From NCBI GenBank assembly GCA_004153385.1, contig SDAL01000001.1, positions 1,879,492-1,943,491 of the forward strand: 64,000 nt of DNA, read 5' to 3'. Source of the stretch: Paracoccaceae bacterium. Its GTDB lineage: Bacteria > Pseudomonadota > Alphaproteobacteria > Rhodobacterales > Rhodobacteraceae. Both the position numbers and the translations under genes were made by a program. The stretch's first letter is position 1. Each line of letters begins with the position of its first letter. Of this stretch, positions 27,070 to 36,700 are shown piece by piece. The notes under the pieces are model-generated. The model was not told the origin of the DNA and made no database searches. It was given only the letters and a program-made list of their open reading frames with translations.

Positions 27070-28278
27070 ATGATCAAACGGATTGTTATTGCCATCCTGC
27101 TGCTTGCTCTCGTAGCAGGCGGAATTATCGGGTTTAATTTATTTCGCGAAAAAATGATTGGCGAGTTTTTTGCCAATATGACCCCTGCCCCCGTTGTAAC
27201 ATCTGTGACCGAAGTGCAGCCCGTGACATGGACCCCGAGCATCGCGGCCATCGGTACCGCCAATGCGGCGCAAGGGACGGATCTGTCGATCGAGGCGCAA
27301 GGCGTCGTACGCGAAATCACATTTGGTGCGAACGACAAAATCGAGAAGGGGCAGCTGCTGGTCCAGATCGACGACCGGCAGGAGCGCGCAGATCTGGCCG
27401 CAGCCCAGGCCACGGCAGATCTGGCGCAAACCACGTTGGAACGTGCCCAAGCGCTGCAAAAACGTGGCGTCTCGGCGGTGTCGGCGCTGGATGAGGCCGT
27501 AGCCTCGTCCAGTCAGGCACGTGCCCAGACCCAGAAACTGCAGGCCGCATTGGAGACAAAGCAGCTGATCGCGCCGTTTGGCGGGGTCATCGGTATACCG
27601 CAGGTGGAACTGGGCGAGTTTGTCAGCCCGGGCACCGTCTTTGCAACCTTGCAGGACGCGCAAAAGATGCATGTGGATTTCACCTTGTCCGAGCAGCAGG
27701 CAGGCCAGATCAAGATCGGCCAGAGGGTGATCGTCAGATCCGAAATCGGTCAGGAAGCATCGGACGGAAAGATCACCGGGATCGAGCCGAAAATCGACAG
27801 CAACTCCCGTCTTGTGGGGGTGCGTGCCGAAGTGCCAAATACCGACCTGTCGCTGACGCCGGGGCAGTTCATGCGGGTCCGGGTGGTGTTGCCAAGTGAA
27901 GATGGCGTGATTGCCCTGCCGCAAACGGTCGTCACCTCGACGCTATACGGGGATTCGGTCTTTGTTGTACGTGAAACGCCGGTCAAGGACGGGGCCGAGG
28001 AAACCCATCTGACCGCCCAACAGGTATTTGTCACCTTGGGACGGCGGTCTGGTGATCTGATCGAAATTACCGATGGGGTAGCTGCGGGCGATCTGGTGGT
28101 AAACGCCGGACAAAACCGCCTGAGCCCGGGCGCTGTGGTCAAGATCGACAACACCGTCAAGCTGCCCGTAAATCCGGGCCTGTCCGCACAGCCTGCGCAA
28201 GACGACGCAACACAGGCCGATGCGCCCGATGAGAGCAGCTTTGGCGCTGGCCCCGCTGACACGGCCACCGGTCAGTAA
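27070..28278 (+). CDS. RND efflux periplasmic adaptor (membrane fusion protein)
   Basis: A 402-residue adaptor. An uncleaved or signal-anchor N-terminus (MIKRIVIAILLLALVAGGIIG) is followed by the biotinyl-lipoyl half-motifs IEAQGVVREITFGANDKI and LIAPFGGVIGIPQVELG. An alpha-hairpin (about residues 115-165) lies between them, and beta-barrel and membrane-proximal domains follow. The C-terminal 40 residues are acidic and Ala-rich. It connects the inner-membrane RND pump to an outer-membrane channel, which is not encoded here. CGGAG precedes the ATG at 27070; the longer open frame from 26779 is intergenic. The pump gene starts 12 nt downstream. Confidence 0.92.
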   Translation: MIKRIVIAILLLALVAGGIIGFNLFREKMIGEFFANMTPAPVVTSVTEVQPVTWTPSIAAIGTANAAQGTDLSIEAQGVVREITFGANDKIEKGQLLVQIDDRQERADLAAAQATADLAQTTLERAQALQKRGVSAVSALDEAVASSSQARAQTQKLQAALETKQLIAPFGGVIGIPQVELGEFVSPGTVFATLQDAQKMHVDFTLSEQQAGQIKIGQRVIVRSEIGQEASDGKITGIEPKIDSNSRLVGVRAEVPNTDLSLTPGQFMRVRVVLPSEDGVIALPQTVVTSTLYGDSVFVVRETPVKDGAEETHLTAQQVFVTLGRRSGDLIEITDGVAAGDLVVNAGQNRLSPGAVVKIDNTVKLPVNPGLSAQPAQDDATQADAPDESSFGAGPADTATGQ

Positions 28279-28290
28279 GGAACCCAAGCG

Positions 28291-31200
28291 ATGCATTTCA
28301 CAGAAATATTTATTCGCCGTCCTGTTTTGTCGATGGTGATCGGCGCGTTCATGCTGTTGATCGGGATACAGGCGTATTTCAACCTGCCCGTGCGCGAATA
28401 CCCCGAGGTGGACGAAACGGTGGTCACGATTTCCACCACCTATGCGGGCGCGGCCCCAGACCTGATCCAGGGCTTTATCACGGCCCCGATTGCCGCAGCC
28501 GTCGCGACAACCGAAAACATCGATTATGTCACGTCCAGCTCGCGCCCGTCATCATCAAGCGTTTCGGTGAACATGAAACTGGGCGCAAATCCTGATGTGG
28601 CCCTGACCGAGGTTCTGGCAAAAGTGCAGCAGGTGCGCTCCGATCTTCCGTCGGGCGCGGATGATCCGCAAATCGTCAAGGGCACCGGACAGACCTTCGC
28701 GCTGATGTATCTTGCAGCGCTAAACCCCAATATGACCCAAGAGCAACTGACGGAATATCTGGATCGGGTGATCCGTCCGCGCATGTCCACAATCGAGGGT
28801 GTGGCAGAGCTACAGATCATCGGTGGCTCCAACTATGCGATGCGGGTCTGGATCGACCCCGACAAACTGGCCGCCCGTCAGGTGACCGCGCCAGAGGTTC
28901 TGGCCGCCATTCAGGCATCGAATTTTCTGGCAGCCCCCGGTGCCACCGAAAACGAATTCGTCGCGCAGTCGATCACGTTGCAGTCCACGCTTTCGTCACC
29001 CGACGCCTTTGGCGCGCTGCCGATCAGGGCGGACGGCGATGCGGTCGTGCGGCTGCGCGATGTGGCGCGCATCGAGCTTGCCTCGGACGAGGCTGGCGAA
29101 ATCGTCAGTTTCAACGGCCAATCGGGCACGTTCATCGGGATTTTGCCCACGCCGTCGGCCAACCCGCTGGATACGGCTGCCGCCGTCATCGCAGAGTTGC
29201 CGGCAATCAACGCCTCGCTTCCCGACGGGATGACCATCGAGAAGGTCTATGATTCGACCGAAACGATCTCGGCCTCGATCACGGAAGTTTTCCACACGAT
29301 CGCAGAAGCTGTGGCGATTGTTGTCGTGGTGATCTTGCTGTTTCTGGGCTCGTTCCGCTCGGTTCTTATGCCGATTGTCACGATTCCGCTGTCACTGATC
29401 GGGGTCATGGCGGTGCTGCTGGCGCTGGGATATTCGATCAACCTTCTGACCTTGCTGGCGATGGTTCTGGCCATCGGTCTGGTGGTGGATGACGCCATCG
29501 TTGTGGTCGAAAACATCCACCGCCATATCGAGGAGGGGATGAAACCCATCCCCGCCGCCGTAAAGGGGATGCAGGAGATCACGGGGCCGGTCATTGCCAT
29601 GACCATTACACTGGCCGCAGTTCTGACCCCGCTGGCCTTCACCGGCGGTCTGACCGGCTCCCTGTTCACGGAGTTTGCCTTCACGCTTGCAGGATCGGTC
29701 ATCCTGTCGGGCATCATCGCCTTGACCATCACCCCGATGATGGCAGGCCGGATCCTGAAATCCGGCCATACTTCGGGTTTTCAAAGGTGGGTGGATCATG
29801 TGTTTGAAAAGCTTGCCGCGTTTTACGGACGCCGTGTGGATGGCTCGCTCAACATGCGCGGGCTGACGCTGTTTATCGTGATTGTTTTGGTGGCCACGAC
29901 CGCGTTCATGTTCCCCAGAACCTCCAGCGAGCTGGCCCCCGAAGAAGATCAGGGCGCCCTTTTCGCGATTATGATGGGGCCGAAATACGCAACCGACCGC
30001 TATACCTCGCGCTATATCGAAGAGGTTGCCGAAAACACCCGCGACATACCTGAGGTCAACCAGACCTTCTCTATCGCGGGGTTTGGCGGGGACGACACGC
30101 AAGGCATCCAGATCTGGCAATTGGCGGATTGGGGGGATCGCAACCGCTCGCAGGCACAAGTCCAGCAAGACATCCAAGCCGGCCTTGATAAATCGGCGGG
30201 CCTGCAAGGGTTCGTCTTTGCGCCCCCCACCCTGCCCGGCACGGGCGGCGGCTTGCCGATTTCGGTGGTGCTGCAATCCATCCACGATCCGGCGCGCGTG
30301 GCCGAAGTCTCCGAGGAGATCAAGCGCAAGGCCATGGCCACGGGCCGGTTCATCGTCGTGCAAAACTCGCTGTCGTTTGATGCGCCAGAAGTGCGTGTGA
30401 CCATCGACCGTGATCGTGCGGCGGCGCTGAATGTGTCGATCAGTGACATCGGCCAAACCTTGGGGCTGTTGGTGGGCGGTGGCTCTGTCTCGCAGTTCGA
30501 CCGTGATTCAAACAGCTATGACATCATCATGCAGGTACCGCGCGATCAGCGTGCCAACCCCGAGGAGCTGGGCAAATATTTCGTGCGCGCCTCGACCGGC
30601 GACATGGTGCCGCTGTCATCGGTGGTCAATATCGAAAACAGCGTGCGCCCCTCTGCCATCGAGCAGTTCAACCAGCTCAACTCCTCGACCATCACCGCAT
30701 TGCCTTTGCCGACCGTCTCGACCGGTGAGGGGCTAGCCGAAATCCAGCGCATCGCCAATGAGACACTCCCCGACGGGTTCTTCATCGACTATTCCGACCA
30801 GTCCCGTCTGGAGGTCAATCAGGGCAACACGATCATCATCGCGTTTGCGGCAGCGGTCTTGGTAATTTATCTGGTTCTGGCGGCACAATTCGAAAGCTTC
30901 CGCGACCCGCTTATCATCCTGATGTCTGTCCCGATGACGATCTTCGGTGCGATTCTACCGCTGAATATCGGCCTCGGGACGCTCAACATATACTCTCAGG
31001 TGGGGCTGATCACGCTGGTCGGGTTGATCACCAAACACGGCATTCTGATGGTCGAATTCGCCAACCAGCAGCGCCATGACCACGGGGCCACGCGCCGCGA
31101 AGCTATCGTGTCTGCAGCCAAAACCCGGCTGCGCCCGATCCTGATGACCACAGCCGCCATGGCGCTCGCCGTGATACCGCTGGTCATCGCCGAAGGGGCG

Positions 31201-31359
31201 GGGGCGGCCGCGCGTCAAGCCATGGGTCTGGTCATGTTCACCGGCCTGATCATCGGCACGATGTTCACCTTGTTCGTGGTGCCGATGTTTTACAGCTTCA
31301 TCTCACCCTCCGACAGCGCATGGCGCCGGGCACAGGAAAAGCGTATCGCCGCCGGTTAG
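28291..31359 (+). CDS. RND family efflux transporter permease
   Basis: A 1022-residue inner-membrane proton/drug antiporter of the HAE-1-like class. It has the usual duplicated layout: TM1 (MVIGAFMLLIGIQAYF), a large periplasmic loop, TM2-6 with the proton-relay Asp400-Asp401 in GLVVDDAIVVVENI, a second loop, and TM8-12 ending in LFVVPMFYSFISP. Substrates are unknown; multidrug export is usual for this class. It forms an operon with the adaptor and is followed by a terminator. The outer-membrane partner must be shared or encoded elsewhere. Confidence 0.94.
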   Translation: MHFTEIFIRRPVLSMVIGAFMLLIGIQAYFNLPVREYPEVDETVVTISTTYAGAAPDLIQGFITAPIAAAVATTENIDYVTSSSRPSSSSVSVNMKLGANPDVALTEVLAKVQQVRSDLPSGADDPQIVKGTGQTFALMYLAALNPNMTQEQLTEYLDRVIRPRMSTIEGVAELQIIGGSNYAMRVWIDPDKLAARQVTAPEVLAAIQASNFLAAPGATENEFVAQSITLQSTLSSPDAFGALPIRADGDAVVRLRDVARIELASDEAGEIVSFNGQSGTFIGILPTPSANPLDTAAAVIAELPAINASLPDGMTIEKVYDSTETISASITEVFHTIAEAVAIVVVVILLFLGSFRSVLMPIVTIPLSLIGVMAVLLALGYSINLLTLLAMVLAIGLVVDDAIVVVENIHRHIEEGMKPIPAAVKGMQEITGPVIAMTITLAAVLTPLAFTGGLTGSLFTEFAFTLAGSVILSGIIALTITPMMAGRILKSGHTSGFQRWVDHVFEKLAAFYGRRVDGSLNMRGLTLFIVIVLVATTAFMFPRTSSELAPEEDQGALFAIMMGPKYATDRYTSRYIEEVAENTRDIPEVNQTFSIAGFGGDDTQGIQIWQLADWGDRNRSQAQVQQDIQAGLDKSAGLQGFVFAPPTLPGTGGGLPISVVLQSIHDPARVAEVSEEIKRKAMATGRFIVVQNSLSFDAPEVRVTIDRDRAAALNVSISDIGQTLGLLVGGGSVSQFDRDSNSYDIIMQVPRDQRANPEELGKYFVRASTGDMVPLSSVVNIENSVRPSAIEQFNQLNSSTITALPLPTVSTGEGLAEIQRIANETLPDGFFIDYSDQSRLEVNQGNTIIIAFAAAVLVIYLVLAAQFESFRDPLIILMSVPMTIFGAILPLNIGLGTLNIYSQVGLITLVGLITKHGILMVEFANQQRHDHGATRREAIVSAAKTRLRPILMTTAAMALAVIPLVIAEGAGAAARQAMGLVMFTGLIIGTMFTLFVVPMFYSFISPSDSAWRRAQEKRIAAG

Positions 31360-31389
31360 GCCCGCAGGGCGCCCCCAAGCGTTCCAATC

Positions 31390-31420
31390 AACCCCGCCTT
31401 GGTATCAGGGCGGGGTTTTT
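31390..31420 (+). terminator. Rho-independent terminator of the RND operon
   Basis: The stem AACCCCGCC / GGCGGGGTT with a 10-nt loop runs into TTTTT, 30 nt after the permease stop. Confidence 0.9.
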
Positions 31421-31571
31421 CAATGCCGACACGAAAAACCGCCTGTGCACTATCGCACCATAGATGGTCAAATAATCACGTTTAAGTTCTGGGCGCACTT
31501 ACTATCTCCCTTTCATGAAGCAAACGCGGACGACCCAGTGCCGCCGCAGACATTAAGTTTTGGAGCTTAGA

Positions 31572-31994
31572 ATGAAACGTATGATTATCGCCGCAACCCT
31601 TGCCCTGACCGCAACTGCCGGTGCTGCAAGCGCCCAGACCCCGGGCCACGCACAACTGGCCGAGTTCCTGAACCTGAACGGTGCCGAATTCTCGACCGCA
31701 GAACTGACCGCGATTGACGACGCGCGCCGCGACAACAACCGCAGCAACGAGATCTATTTCCTCAACCACAACAACCGCGACACCGCAGGCGGTGTAGGCG
31801 ATGTGACCCCGGGCAAGGCACAAATTGCCGCGCAGCTGGGTGTGGACCCTGCCAAATACTCTCTTGCCGAACTGATCGAGGCCACTGACGAATTGCGCGA
31901 CGACAACCGCCAGAACGCGACCTTCGTGCTAAACGGCACATCGCGTGACGCGGTGAATGTGGTGCCGACCCCCGACCGCGGTCGCGACAGCTGA
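31572..31994 (+). CDS. Periplasmic protein with two copies of a ~45-residue repeat
   Basis: A 140-residue exported protein. MKRMIIAATLALTATAGAASAQ is a clean signal peptide with an AxA-type site. The mature part has two homologous units: HAQLAEFLNLNGAEFSTAEL... at residues 26-71 and KAQIAAQLGVDPAKYSLAEL... at residues 82-127. Each has an AQ(L/I)A helix, a (D/N)-A-x-(F/Y)-S-x-AEL motif and a D(D/N)NR(Q/S)N tail. No Cys is present. I do not recognise the family. GGAG lies seven nt before the ATG, and it is flanked by two terminators, so it is monocistronic. Confidence 0.78.
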   Translation: MKRMIIAATLALTATAGAASAQTPGHAQLAEFLNLNGAEFSTAELTAIDDARRDNNRSNEIYFLNHNNRDTAGGVGDVTPGKAQIAAQLGVDPAKYSLAELIEATDELRDDNRQNATFVLNGTSRDAVNVVPTPDRGRDS

Positions 31995-32026
31995 TCGCGC
32001 GCACCCCACTCCATCCTCACAACATC

Positions 32027-32062
32027 AAACAGACAGGCGCACACGGGCTTGTCTGTTTTTTT
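32027..32062 (+). terminator. Rho-independent terminator of the repeat-protein gene
   Basis: AAACAGACAGGC pairs with GCTTGTCTGTTT (one G-T pair), and seven T follow. Confidence 0.9.
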
Positions 32063-32164
32063 ATGGGCCCTATTTTACAGATTGCGGATGGCGTTTGCAC
32101 CACAAGAGCCTTGCCCGCATCGCAGCCCTCTGGCATGGGATACCCATCATCGCAGGAGCACGCC

Positions 32165-32329
32165 ATGGACTACAGTAAATCCGGCAATCCCAAAGGCCCT
32201 AAAAACGCCCCCCGCCACACCGAACATAATTCCAAAGGGTCTTCCAAAAATCCTTTCGGCCAAAAAGAGACCAAGGCAGAGTTGCTGGCGCGGATGAAAG
32301 CTGCCGCCGCCGAGCGCCAGAAAAACTAG
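32165..32329 (+). CDS. 54-residue basic hydrophilic protein
   Basis: The peptide MDYSKSGNPKGPKNAPRHTE... is very rich in Lys, Asn, Gly and Pro in its first 38 residues, which look disordered. It ends in a short helix ETKAELLARMKAAAAERQ. CAGGAG sits six nt before the ATG at 32165. It resembles tiny conserved Rhodobacteraceae proteins of unknown function. Its Lys-rich disordered tail could bind nucleic acid or act as an anti-aggregation segment; this is a guess. An upstream in-frame ATG at 32063 overlaps the terminator and is not used. Confidence 0.55.
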   Translation: MDYSKSGNPKGPKNAPRHTEHNSKGSSKNPFGQKETKAELLARMKAAAAERQKN

Positions 32330-32389
32330 CGTAACAGGCACGCCCCCATCGCCAGATCACGCATCGGGGCCGCATGGGCCTGCAAGCGG

Positions 32390-33962
32390 TCAGGCCCTTG
32401 CATCTTCCAAGACCATCCGGGCCGCTTTTCCCGCGATCATCATGGTTGGCGCATTGGCGTTACCAGAGGTGATCTGCGGCATCACCGACGCATCCGCGAT
32501 CCTTCGCCCCTTGACACCGCGTAGCCGCAAGCGTGGATCCACGACCGCGTCTGAAACCACACCCATCCGGCAGGTTCCCACAGGATGGAAAATCGTGGTG
32601 CCGGTTTCACCTGCTGCCCGGATCAAATCGTCATGCGTGACATAATCGGGGCCGGGTTTGTATTCGACAGGATCATGTTTCGCGAATGCGGGCTGGCTGG
32701 CAATGCGCCGGAGGTGGGCAATCGCAGGTACGGCGACATCCCTATCCGCTTGCGTGGTTAAGTAATTCGGTGAAATCACCGGATGGGCACGGACATCACC
32801 GCGACTGATATGGATCGTACCACGACTTTCGAGCCGCACATTGCAAACGCTCGCGGTCATCGCGGGAAACGGATGCACGGCCGCGCCGAATTTATCAAGG
32901 CTGACAGGCTGCACATGATACTCAAGGTCCGGCATTTCCTTTGTGTGATCCGAACGGGTCAAGATCCCCACCTGACTGGGCGCCATTGCCATTGGACCAG
33001 TGCGACGCCATGCATATTCTGCCGCGATCATTGCCTTGCCCCATAAGGTCGAGGCCATCGTGTTCAGGCTTTTGACACCGTGCACCTTGTAGACCAGCCG
33101 AAGCTGCAGGTGATCTTGCAGGTTTTCGCCTACATTTGAATGCTCGATCATCGGCGCGATTCCGGCGCGGCGCAGAACCTCTGGCTGCCCGATGCCCGAC
33201 AGGTCCAGAATGTGTACCGACCCCACCGCACCGGCACCCAGAACCACCTGCCCCGCCATGGCAGATTTCGTGCGCCCCTCTTGATGGTAATCCACCCCCG
33301 TGACCCGCCGCCCGTCCAGCATCAAACGCGCGACCCGGGCATGGGTGATCACCTGCAGGTTGGGTCGTTTTACCACCGGATGCAGGAAGGCCCGCGCCGA
33401 AGACCACCGCCATCCCTGCCTTTGGGTCACGTGAAAATACCCGCCACCCTCGTTGGTGCCGGTGTTGAAATCCGCCGTGCGCGCAATGCCCGCCTGCTCT
33501 GCCGCGCTCAGGAAAGCATCCAGCACATCCCCAGTGCACACGTGCTTTTTCCACTCGCAAAGGGCCGCCGGCGCCATGATGGATGTCCGCTCCGTCGACA
33601 AAATCCTCTTGCGATTTGAACAGGGGCAAAACATCCTCCCAGCCCCAGCCGGTGCACCCCATCTGCCGCAATCCGTCATACTCGCGGGCCTGCCCCCGCA
33701 TATAGATCATGCCATTGATCGAAGAACAGCCACCTAGTATGCGCCCGCCCAGCCCGGAATCGGGCGCGGTCTTATATCCCCAATCGGGGCGCGGATTGCC
33801 GATGCAATAAAGATAGCCCACCGGAATACGGACCCCGTGATAGGTGTCCCGCCCCCCCTGCCTCCAGAAGGGCCACCCGGTTTCCGGGATCGGCGCTTAC
33901 CCTGTTGGCCAGCACACAGCCTGCGGACCCGCCCCCACGATGACAGAATCGAACGGCTGCAT
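32390..33962 (-). pseudogene. GMC-family FAD oxidoreductase disrupted by three homopolymer frameshifts
   Basis: Reading across three frames reconstructs a 523-residue choline/alcohol dehydrogenase-like protein. The FAD-binding start (SVIVGGGSAGCVLANR) begins at the ATG at 33962, which has CGGAGG upstream. Then come WGYKTAPDSG, RILGGCSSINGMIYMRGQ, GAGAVGSVHILDLSGIG and the C-terminal catalytic part HPVGTCRMG...NANAPTMMIAGKAA. Three single-base changes break it. A G is missing in the run at 33932-33936 (five present, six expected), one G is extra at 33852-33858 (seven versus six) and one is extra at 33529-33532 (four versus three). All else is intact, so this is a recent pseudogene, a phase-variable gene or sequencing error. 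Confidence 0.85.
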
Positions 33963-34206
33963 GGCATCCTCCGCTCTTTCTCAAACGTGCTGCCGGATTT
34001 AGCTCCGCGCAGGTAAGCGCATGCGCCACAGCCCTGTCCGGGCACGGCGCAAACGCAAGGCCGCGCCGGATGCCCGGGTGTGAAACCGGCTTTGCAAAGG
34101 TCGCGGTGCGGGCGGTAAGATGGCGTGCGAGCACCATGCCCCCCTTGCATCGGCGCCCGATCAGGGGTCTGGATGAAACCCGATTTTGCGTCAAAGGCCC
34201 CGCCAC

Positions 34207-35445
34207 ATGTTTCTCTACCGTTTGCTTCTTTCGCTCGCCGCACCGCTTTTGATCCTGCATCTGCTGTGGGGCTGGGCGCGCGGGTCGCAGACCCGTGCCG
34301 GCGTGGTCGAGCGGCTGGGCGGTCATCCGCCCGGCCCGAGCCACGCCGCCCCCCGTCCGGTTTGGCTGCATGCGGCCTCCAACGGCGAGTTGACCTCGGC
34401 CCGCCCGCTGATTGACGACCTTCTGGCACATGGCCATCGGATTGTGATCACAACCAACTCCACCACCGCTCAAACCCTCGCTCAAGGCTGGAACCTTACA
34501 GGCGTGACCCATCGTCTGGCACCGCTGGATCTGGGTATCTGCGTCAGGCGATTTGTGCGCGCCCATCAGCCCTGCGCCCTGTTGATCATAGAAAACGAGA
34601 TCTGGCCGAACAGGATCACGATGATGGCAAAGCGCGGTCGCCCTTGTGTGATGGTCGGGGCCAGACTGTCGGAAAAATCGGCACGGCTTTGGGCGCGTAC
34701 GGGGCTCGGGGCGCAGATCATGCACGCGCTTCATGCGGTTTCGGCCCAAGATGCCGCCTCGGAGGGGCGTTTTTTGTCGCTGGGGCTGCGGCCTGATCAG
34801 CTGCTGCCCCGTGCCAATCTCAAAACCGCCGTCAGCGTATCACAGCCACACGATATCCTGCCCGGTCCGCGGGCCGATATTTTTCTGGCTGCCTCCACCC
34901 ACGAAGGCGAGGAAGAGCAGATCCTTGAGGCCTTCCTCACCGCGCTGCACGACCGTCCGGCCTTGCGGATGATTCTGGCCCCCAGACACCCGCATCGCGG
35001 TGACCATATCGCGCGGCTTATCGAACGGGCAGGCCTGCGTTATTCGCGCCGCAGCTTGGGGCAGGCACCGCACCACGCCGTCTATCTGGCAGATACCTTG
35101 GGAGAGATGGAAAACTGGTATGCCTCGGCAGGTATCTGCTTCACCGGCGGCTCGCTTGTGGCCAAGGGAGGGCACACGCCGTTCGAGCCTGCCGCATTCG
35201 GATGCGCGATTTTGCACGGGCCCGATGTGCGAAATGCCGCAGAACCTTATGGCCTGCTGGATGATGCAGGTGGCGCAGTCGCTGTGGCAGATGCCGCAGC
35301 GCTCTCGCAGCAGTTGATCAGACTGGATGCACCCGCCCAAAAAGCCATGGCAGACGCCGCGCAACATGCATTGGCCCAATCCGCCGATCGCCCCTTGCCC
35401 GAGCTTGCCCGACGCCTGCGTGCGATTTTTGCCCAATCCCGCTGA
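34207..35445 (+). CDS. waaA: 3-deoxy-D-manno-octulosonic acid (Kdo) transferase
   Basis: A 412-residue inner-membrane glycosyltransferase that adds Kdo from CMP-Kdo to lipid A precursor. An N-terminal anchor (MFLYRLLLSLAAPLLILHLLWG) is followed by the GT30 signatures WLHAASNGELTSARPL, IIENEIWPN and, near the end, FTGGSLVAKGGHTPFEPAAFG. The ATG at 34207 is preferred to the TTG at 34186. It is divergent from the broken GMC gene across 244 nt in which I see no gene. Confidence 0.93.
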   Translation: MFLYRLLLSLAAPLLILHLLWGWARGSQTRAGVVERLGGHPPGPSHAAPRPVWLHAASNGELTSARPLIDDLLAHGHRIVITTNSTTAQTLAQGWNLTGVTHRLAPLDLGICVRRFVRAHQPCALLIIENEIWPNRITMMAKRGRPCVMVGARLSEKSARLWARTGLGAQIMHALHAVSAQDAASEGRFLSLGLRPDQLLPRANLKTAVSVSQPHDILPGPRADIFLAASTHEGEEEQILEAFLTALHDRPALRMILAPRHPHRGDHIARLIERAGLRYSRRSLGQAPHHAVYLADTLGEMENWYASAGICFTGGSLVAKGGHTPFEPAAFGCAILHGPDVRNAAEPYGLLDDAGGAVAVADAAALSQQLIRLDAPAQKAMADAAQHALAQSADRPLPELARRLRAIFAQSR

Positions 35446-35568
35446 CATCACGGCCCGCGCGTTGCGTGTCATCTGTGCGTCACAAATATTTCACGCGTTT
35501 TTCTACCCTTGATTAAGGATATTCCGTGCTAGGTTTCAGTGCTACCCTGTATCGGACCGTCTGCCCTT

Positions 35569-36033
35569 ATGAAAATGGAAAAAAAGCTTAGCCTGCTGGG
35601 CCGGACCTCGCATAAAGAACCCGCTCAGGCCGCGGCGCTTTGCATCCGTCGCAAGGCTGGAAAGCTGGAAGTTTTTCTGATCACCTCGCGTGACACAGGC
35701 CGCTGGGTTCTGCCCAAAGGCTGGATGATGGCAAATAAATCTCCGGCTGAAACCGCATTGACGGAAAGCTGGGAAGAGGCGGGCGTGATTGGTCAGGTGA
35801 AAAACACCCCCATCGGGCATTACAGCTACGACAAGGTGCTCAGTCCCGGCCAAGTGCATCTGTGCCATGTCGATGTGTTTGTGGTCAAAGTGGACAGGCT
35901 GGCAGCACGGTTCCCCGAAAAAGGTCAAAGGCGGCGCAAATGGATGCGCGTGAGCAAGGCCGCAAAAGCCGTGGCAGAACCGCAGCTTGCCGAATTGCTG
36001 CGCACATTGCCAAAGCTGAAAAACCTGCCTTAA
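35569..36033 (+). CDS. Nudix hydrolase (DIPP-like)
   Basis: A 154-residue Nudix protein. The Nudix helix is KGWMMANKSPAETALTESWE followed by EAGV: the metal-binding EE pair and flanking Gly are present. Two usual positions differ, Lys where the first Glu of the box normally sits and Thr where the Arg sits. Related alphaproteobacterial enzymes act on diadenosine or inositol polyphosphates; the substrate here is unknown. The ATG at 35569 has only a weak ribosome site; a GTG at 35539 is an alternative. It lies 123 nt downstream of waaA. Confidence 0.87.
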   Translation: MKMEKKLSLLGRTSHKEPAQAAALCIRRKAGKLEVFLITSRDTGRWVLPKGWMMANKSPAETALTESWEEAGVIGQVKNTPIGHYSYDKVLSPGQVHLCHVDVFVVKVDRLAARFPEKGQRRRKWMRVSKAAKAVAEPQLAELLRTLPKLKNLP

Positions 36034-36147
36034 TCTTGCATCTTTTGGCAAAATGGTTATGTCAGCAGAAGGTGCCGACGTGCCATGCATCGGGGGGCAT
36101 ACAGCCTGTTTTGTCAGGTTTCGTGCCAGCCTTTTTCGGGAATGCTC

Positions 36148-36615
36148 ATGATCCGTTACACGCTAAAATGCGACAATGATCACAAATTCGACGGCTGGTT
36201 TGCCTCCGCCGATGCGTTTGAAACCCAAGCCACCCGTGGGCTGGTCAGTTGCGCTGTATGTGGCTCTGTACGGGTCGAGAAATCCCTGATGGCCCCCGCC
36301 GTGCAGGCCGCCCCGCACGCACCCAAAGCGCCATCCGGCACGACCGATGCCGAAAAGCCGCGCCCGTCAAAGGGGCAGCTTCAGACCCCCGCCAGCGATC
36401 TGGAGCGCGCGATGGCCAAGATGCGCGCACAGGTCGAGGCCAATTCAGACTATGTCGGCAAGGATTTCGTGACAGAGGCCCGCGCCATACATGACGGCAG
36501 CAAGCCACAACGCGCGATTTACGGCGAGGCCCGTCTGGACGAGGCCCGCGCCCTGGCCGAAGACGGCGTGCCCGTCATGCCCCTGCCTTTCCGACCCAGC
36601 CGCAAGACCAACTGA
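36148..36615 (+). CDS. DUF1178 family protein
   Basis: A 155-residue cytoplasmic protein. It begins MIRYTLKCDNDHKFDGWF and has a CAVCGS pair near residue 32, so the N-terminus likely binds zinc through Cys8, the downstream CxxC pair and perhaps His12. A linker of about 40 residues rich in Pro and Ala follows, then a conserved helical part (SDYVGKDFVTEARAIHDG). The function of the family is unknown. The start at 36148 has a weak CGGGA; an in-frame ATG lies two codons upstream. Confidence 0.85.
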   Translation: MIRYTLKCDNDHKFDGWFASADAFETQATRGLVSCAVCGSVRVEKSLMAPAVQAAPHAPKAPSGTTDAEKPRPSKGQLQTPASDLERAMAKMRAQVEANSDYVGKDFVTEARAIHDGSKPQRAIYGEARLDEARALAEDGVPVMPLPFRPSRKTN

Positions 36616-36700
36616 AGCCAGATCGCACCACCTCCGTGCCGCATGAAACTGCACGTGCGTCACCAGCCAGCAGATCGCGCGGCAGACCCGTGCAGAGCGT

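Noticed and set aside
29392-30456. 354-codon minus frame antisense to the RND permease
   Set aside because: It lies within a clear membrane transporter gene; the His/Arg/Gln-rich translation is typical of shadow frames.
33734-34749. Long minus frames running through the waaA region into the GMC start
   Set aside because: Only their last parts match the GMC N-terminus because of the frameshifts; the rest is antisense to waaA.
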